Assembly (NCBI RefSeq): GCF_012563545.1
Contig: NZ_CP050804.1
Span: 1,302,001 to 1,366,000, forward strand
Direction: 5' to 3'
Origin: Arcanobacterium buesumense
Lineage (GTDB): Bacteria > Actinomycetota > Actinomycetes > Actinomycetales > Actinomycetaceae
Length of the DNA stretch: 64,000 bases
Part shown: positions 61,730-64,000 of the stretch, piece after piece
How the letters are laid out: the number at the start of each line of letters is the position of its first letter
Numbering within the stretch: the first letter of the stretch is position 1
The notes under the pieces: model-generated
Told to the model about the DNA's origin: nothing
The model's input: only the letters and a program-made list of their open reading frames with translations
Databases searched by the model: none
Program-made: the position numbers and the translations under genes

Positions 61730-62527
61730 TTAGATGCGCCGCAAGGTCACATCGCCAGCCGATAAAATGTGTGATCCGGTGGCGGTATGAATGATGGCGT
61801 GGCCGTTGTTGGTTACCCCGGTCATGGTTCCGGTGAAGTGGTGGGGGGTTTGGTTGGTGAGGACTGTTGCGATGATCTGCTCACCGATGGTGGCTAATCG
61901 TTGTTCGAATTGGGTAGCTAAGCCACACGCGCGGGCATCGTAGTGACCTGCCTGCCACAGCTCGATAAGCTCTAAAGTGGTGGCGATCATCGCTTTCCGG
62001 AAAGTATCGGTGACGACGGCGGTTGCAGCGTTGCGGTTATCGAGTGCGAGGCGGATCGAGGTGGCGGTAGTGACGGGCAATTGCCTGGCGCTCATCGTCG
62101 TATTAATGCCAATGCCGAAGGCGATATCTATCCATGAGGAGGCAGTTGGTGGATCGGCGATGGTGGCGATTACTCCGCCAAGTTTTTTACCGTCGATCAT
62201 CAGATCATTGGGCCATTTAATGGCCAGATCTGGGGTCAACGCTGGGAACTGAGTGCTGATGGTCTCGTATGCAGCCAGCGCACCTAAAGCGGTGAGCCAC
62301 GGGGCTTGTTCGCGGTAGTGGCGTGGGATGCGCACGCCAAATGTGGTCAGCGAACAGGTTCCACCGGGTGCAGACCACGTGCGGTTAAAGCGGCCGCGTC
62401 CGTGAGTTTGGGCGTGAGCGGTGACGACGAACAAAACGCCAGCATCGGCGTCGTCGTATTCAGGGAATAACCGCTGAGCTTCATATTGAGTGCTATCGAG
62501 GAGTTCGTGATGGATGATGTGAACCAC
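61730..62527 (-). CDS. birA: Biotin--[acetyl-CoA-carboxylase] ligase
   Basis: A 265-residue ligase that makes biotinyl-AMP and attaches biotin to the AccBC lysine. It has the biotin/ATP loop AQTHGRGRFNRTWSAPGGT, then KWPNDLMIDGKKLGGVI, and a C-terminal SH3-like domain. There is no N-terminal HTH, so it is a group I ligase and does not itself act as a classical BirA repressor. The start is GTG 62527 with GAGG before it; an in-frame TTG 13 codons upstream has its AGGG only one base away. It is first in the birA-accBC-accD-fas-acpS-bioY series. Confidence 0.9.
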   Translation of the reverse strand: MVHIIHHELLDSTQYEAQRLFPEYDDADAGVLFVVTAHAQTHGRGRFNRTWSAPGGTCSLTTFGVRIPRHYREQAPWLTALGALAAYETISTQFPALTPDLAIKWPNDLMIDGKKLGGVIATIADPPTASSWIDIAFGIGINTTMSARQLPVTTATSIRLALDNRNAATAVVTDTFRKAMIATTLELIELWQAGHYDARACGLATQFEQRLATIGEQIIATVLTNQTPHHFTGTMTGVTNNGHAIIHTATGSHILSAGDVTLRRI

Positions 62528-62595
62528 GGGCCCTCTTTTCGTTTGGCGACTTTTCGTATATGCCAAACCCTATGAGTTGCGCGGACAACTTCTAA

Positions 62596-62609
62596 ATACA
62601 TTAATGTAT
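62596..62609. promoter_or_regulatory. 14-bp palindrome upstream of birA
   Basis: ATACATTAATGTAT is a perfect palindrome 69 bases before the birA start, downstream of AT-rich promoter-like sequence (TATAAAT on the minus strand at about 62640). It may be an operator for an unknown regulator. Confidence 0.35.
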
Positions 62610-62663
62610 ATCGACGCTCATTCGGTCACTATAAGATTTATATTTTTGAGGAATTCTCACGAT

Positions 62664-62689
62664 AAACTACGGTTACGTAACCATAGTTT
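62664..62689. promoter_or_regulatory. 26-bp near-perfect palindrome, likely TetR-type operator controlling birA-acc-fas
   Basis: AAACTACGGTTAC (62664-62676) and GTAACCATAGTTT (62677-62689) pair at all but one position, centred on GTTACGTAAC. It lies between the TetR stop (62708) and birA (62527). No T-run follows on either side, arguing against a terminator. Confidence 0.65.
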
Positions 62690-62707
62690 GTTGCGTATGT
62701 CACCACG

Positions 62708-63358
62708 CTAGTTTTCAGATGAAATGGGCTCCGAACACGCCTCAAGTAACTGCACAATAAGAGCGTTGATTTCATCACCACTGCCCGCCAGATCCTCCTG
62801 CTGCCAAGCAGCATAACCTGAGGAACGCAAGGCCACACCAATGACAGCCTGGGCAACAATCTCCGACTCAGAAGTCATCTGCCGCCCCACGATAGCAAGG
62901 ATCTTATTCAAAATCTTGGCCATAGATGAAACGAATTCCCGGTTAATATCGCTAAATTGTTTTCCCCACGCCGGAACCCGAATAGCGCGCACCAACATTT
63001 CGTTATGCACAATGAAGTAATAACGATCCAAGTGCAAAGCCGCCAGCGCTTTACCTAAGAGCACGTTCATCTTGTGAATATGATCGGCTTGCTCGCTCAG
63101 TGGGAGCACACCCGCCTCGAGCTCTTCTTCCCACTGCACCAACACCTCATTCATACGCGAAATCGTCGTGTCATACTCGTAGCGCGCCACGAAAGTGAAC
63201 AACTCTTCTTTATCAATGAAGTTTGAATAGAACGCGCCGCGGCTATAGCCCGCCTGAGCACAAATACGCTCTAAGGTACACCCTTCGATACCATGAGTAA
63301 CCATCACCTGGCGCGTCGCCGCAATCAAACGCTCTTGGGTTTCAAAACGGTCACTCAT
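62708..63358 (-). CDS. TetR family regulator upstream of the biotin/fatty-acid genes
   Basis: A 216-residue regulator from ATG 63358 (GGAGG, 5 bases away). The HTH covers about residues 5-52: TQERLIAATRQVMVTHGIEGCTLERICAQAGYSRGAFYSNFIDKEEL, a standard TetR N-terminus. The ligand domain is helical and includes MLVRAIRVPAWGKQF. It precedes birA in the same direction, with a large palindrome between. By position it is a candidate for a fatty-acid (FasR-like) or biotin (BioQ-like) regulator of the downstream series, as TetR proteins fill both roles in other actinobacteria. It could also regulate the VOC gene behind it. Confidence 0.85.
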   Translation of the reverse strand: MSDRFETQERLIAATRQVMVTHGIEGCTLERICAQAGYSRGAFYSNFIDKEELFTFVARYEYDTTISRMNEVLVQWEEELEAGVLPLSEQADHIHKMNVLLGKALAALHLDRYYFIVHNEMLVRAIRVPAWGKQFSDINREFVSSMAKILNKILAIVGRQMTSESEIVAQAVIGVALRSSGYAAWQQEDLAGSGDEINALIVQLLEACSEPISSEN

Positions 63359-63397
63359 CAGGCCTCCGATCACAACATCGCTAACAGATAGCTAAGC

Positions 63398-63730
63398 TCA
63401 GTGATCGTTAATTTGCAACTCGTTACCATCTGGATCGACCACCCGAAGCGAACGCCCAAAATCTTCGACGACGATTCGACCACCGTCGAAACCAGCCCCT
63501 ATAAGATCAGCCTGGACTTCTTCAAGTGGCTTTTCAGCAACCATACACACCTCATACCCAGCTTTAGGGAAATTAGCCGACTCGTAGCTATGTACAGCCA
63601 GCGTTGCCCCCTGCGATTCCATCTCGGTCCACACCGGATCGATAGCACGGTTCAGCTCAAGACCTAGTGCCTGATAAAATCGAATATTTTGCGCATGGTC
63701 CCGTGCGTAATTGATAACCAAAAGCTTCAC
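63398..63730 (-). CDS. VOC (glyoxalase/bleomycin-resistance/dioxygenase) superfamily protein
   Basis: A 110-residue single VOC unit with paired beta-alpha-beta-beta-beta motifs: KLLVINYARDHAQNIRFYQALGLEL at the N-terminus and RSLRVVDPDGNELQIND at the end, the D-P-D-G-N-x-x-(E/Q) motif of the family. The first metal residue site is not the usual His, since KLLVINYARD lies where many have a His; whether metal is bound is unclear. It is 39 bases upstream of the TetR gene in the same direction and may share a transcript. No substrate is suggested. Confidence 0.85.
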   Translation of the reverse strand: MKLLVINYARDHAQNIRFYQALGLELNRAIDPVWTEMESQGATLAVHSYESANFPKAGYEVCMVAEKPLEEVQADLIGAGFDGGRIVVEDFGRSLRVVDPDGNELQINDH

Positions 63731-63755
63731 GGTTTCTCCCTTTGCTCTACGTGGC

Positions 63756-63761
63756 TATAAT
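63756..63761 (+). promoter_or_regulatory. -10 box before the small reading frame and ADP-ribosylglycohydrolase gene
   Basis: A perfect TATAAT. Transcription would start near 63768, just before GGAG and the ATG at 63776. No clear -35 hexamer was found. Confidence 0.45.
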
Positions 63762-63775
63762 GACGTGTGGAGTTG

Positions 63776-63889
63776 ATGTATTTCTTCACCATGGACACCC
63801 CACGCACCCGAGGTTATCACGATCACTTAGCTACATCACACCGATATATGCCGCATGACGAATATGAAAAACTCGCACACGCACAATAG
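63776..63889 (+). CDS. Possible 37-residue leader or small protein overlapping the next gene
   Basis: ATG 63776 follows GGAG at good spacing and a TATAAT 15 bases further back. The frame codes MYFFTMDTPRTRGYHDHLAT and 17 more residues to a TAG at 63889. It overlaps the start of the ADP-ribosylglycohydrolase frame by 35 bases in another frame. I recognise no family. It may be a translated leader that couples to the next gene, or a genuine small protein; chance is also possible. Confidence 0.4.
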   Translation: MYFFTMDTPRTRGYHDHLATSHRYMPHDEYEKLAHAQ

Positions 63890-64000
63890 CGTCAATCACG
63901 GAATTGATAACGCAATCGCAACGCTGTATGGCACTGCTATCGGCGATGCGCTCGACATGCCCACTCAGGATATGACGCCAGATCACATCTTCGCCGATTA
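63855..64000 (+). CDS. ADP-ribosylglycohydrolase family protein, 5' end only
   Basis: The frame is open from ATG 63855 to the window end, 48 codons. The segment IATLYGTAIGDALDMPTQDM is the N-terminal signature of ADP-ribosylglycohydrolases (usual form A-xx-G-xx-G-D-A-LG-P-E), enzymes that remove ADP-ribose from proteins or process related nucleosides. There is no ribosome site before 63855 or the next ATG (63864), so translation may depend on the small frame that overlaps it. The metal-binding residues that define activity lie beyond the window. Confidence 0.7.
   Translation, partial: MTNMKNSHTHNSVNHGIDNAIATLYGTAIGDALDMPTQDMTPDHIFAD

Overview
The window looks like chromosome from a low-GC actinobacterium of the family Actinomycetaceae (Arcanobacterium/Trueperella-like; genus is inference). 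Supporting signs are a giant single-chain type I fatty-acid synthase next to acpS, a fused biotin carboxylase/BCCP subunit with a separate carboxyltransferase, a SenX3-RegX3 type phosphate two-component system, a GuaB1-type IMPDH paralogue, and surface proteins ending in LAKTG/LAQTG sortase signals with basic tails. Base composition is near 50% GC by eye, low for actinobacteria. I saw no tRNA, rRNA, CRISPR array, insertion sequence or phage gene. No gene-free stretch exceeds 300 bases. The largest (10138-10417) is the divergent ebg/lacI control region.

Layout: (1) 1-5.2 kb: the end-truncated type II NADH dehydrogenase, a sortase-anchored 5'-nucleotidase, a TetR regulator and a GNAT acetyltransferase. 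(2) 5.2-11.5 kb: an evolved-beta-galactosidase (ebg) locus with a divergent LacI repressor, ebgA, ebgC and an APC permease in the order known from E. coli ebgR-ebgA-ebgC-ygjI. (3) 11.5-15.7 kb: purine genes purB, purA and guaB1, then a divergent FUSC membrane protein. (4) 17.8-25.2 kb: a sugar ABC importer (binding protein, ATPase, two permeases), an FGGY kinase and a divergent DeoR regulator. The binding-protein gene carries a one-base frameshift just after its lipoprotein signal. (5) 25.2-31.3 kb: a CDF metal exporter and two large cell-wall-anchored surface proteins. (6) 31.4-39.8 kb: a seven-gene operon of MptD-type ECF importer (S, T and fused double ATPase), two ABC half-transporters, a TetR regulator and an MFS exporter. 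It sits behind a 17/19 match to the DtxR/IdeR iron box and is the best candidate here for an under-described system (iron-controlled metallophore or cofactor uptake). (7) 39.9-47.0 kb: pstB, pstA, pstC, pstS, regX3 and senX3 with divergent phoU and PHO-box-like 11-base repeats. (8) 47.0-62.6 kb: YbjQ protein, ArsC-like reductase, bioY, acpS, FAS I, accD, accBC and birA, a complete biotin-to-fatty-acid module. (9) 62.7-64.0 kb: a TetR regulator, with a 26-bp near-perfect palindrome between it and birA, a VOC protein, and the start of an ADP-ribosylglycohydrolase gene that overlaps a small upstream reading frame.

How they fit: bioY imports biotin, birA attaches it to AccBC, AccBC/AccD makes malonyl-CoA, and FAS I activated by AcpS makes fatty acids. 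The surface nucleotidase could feed purine salvage that GuaB1 and PurA/PurB interconvert. SenX3-RegX3 controls Pst phosphate uptake.
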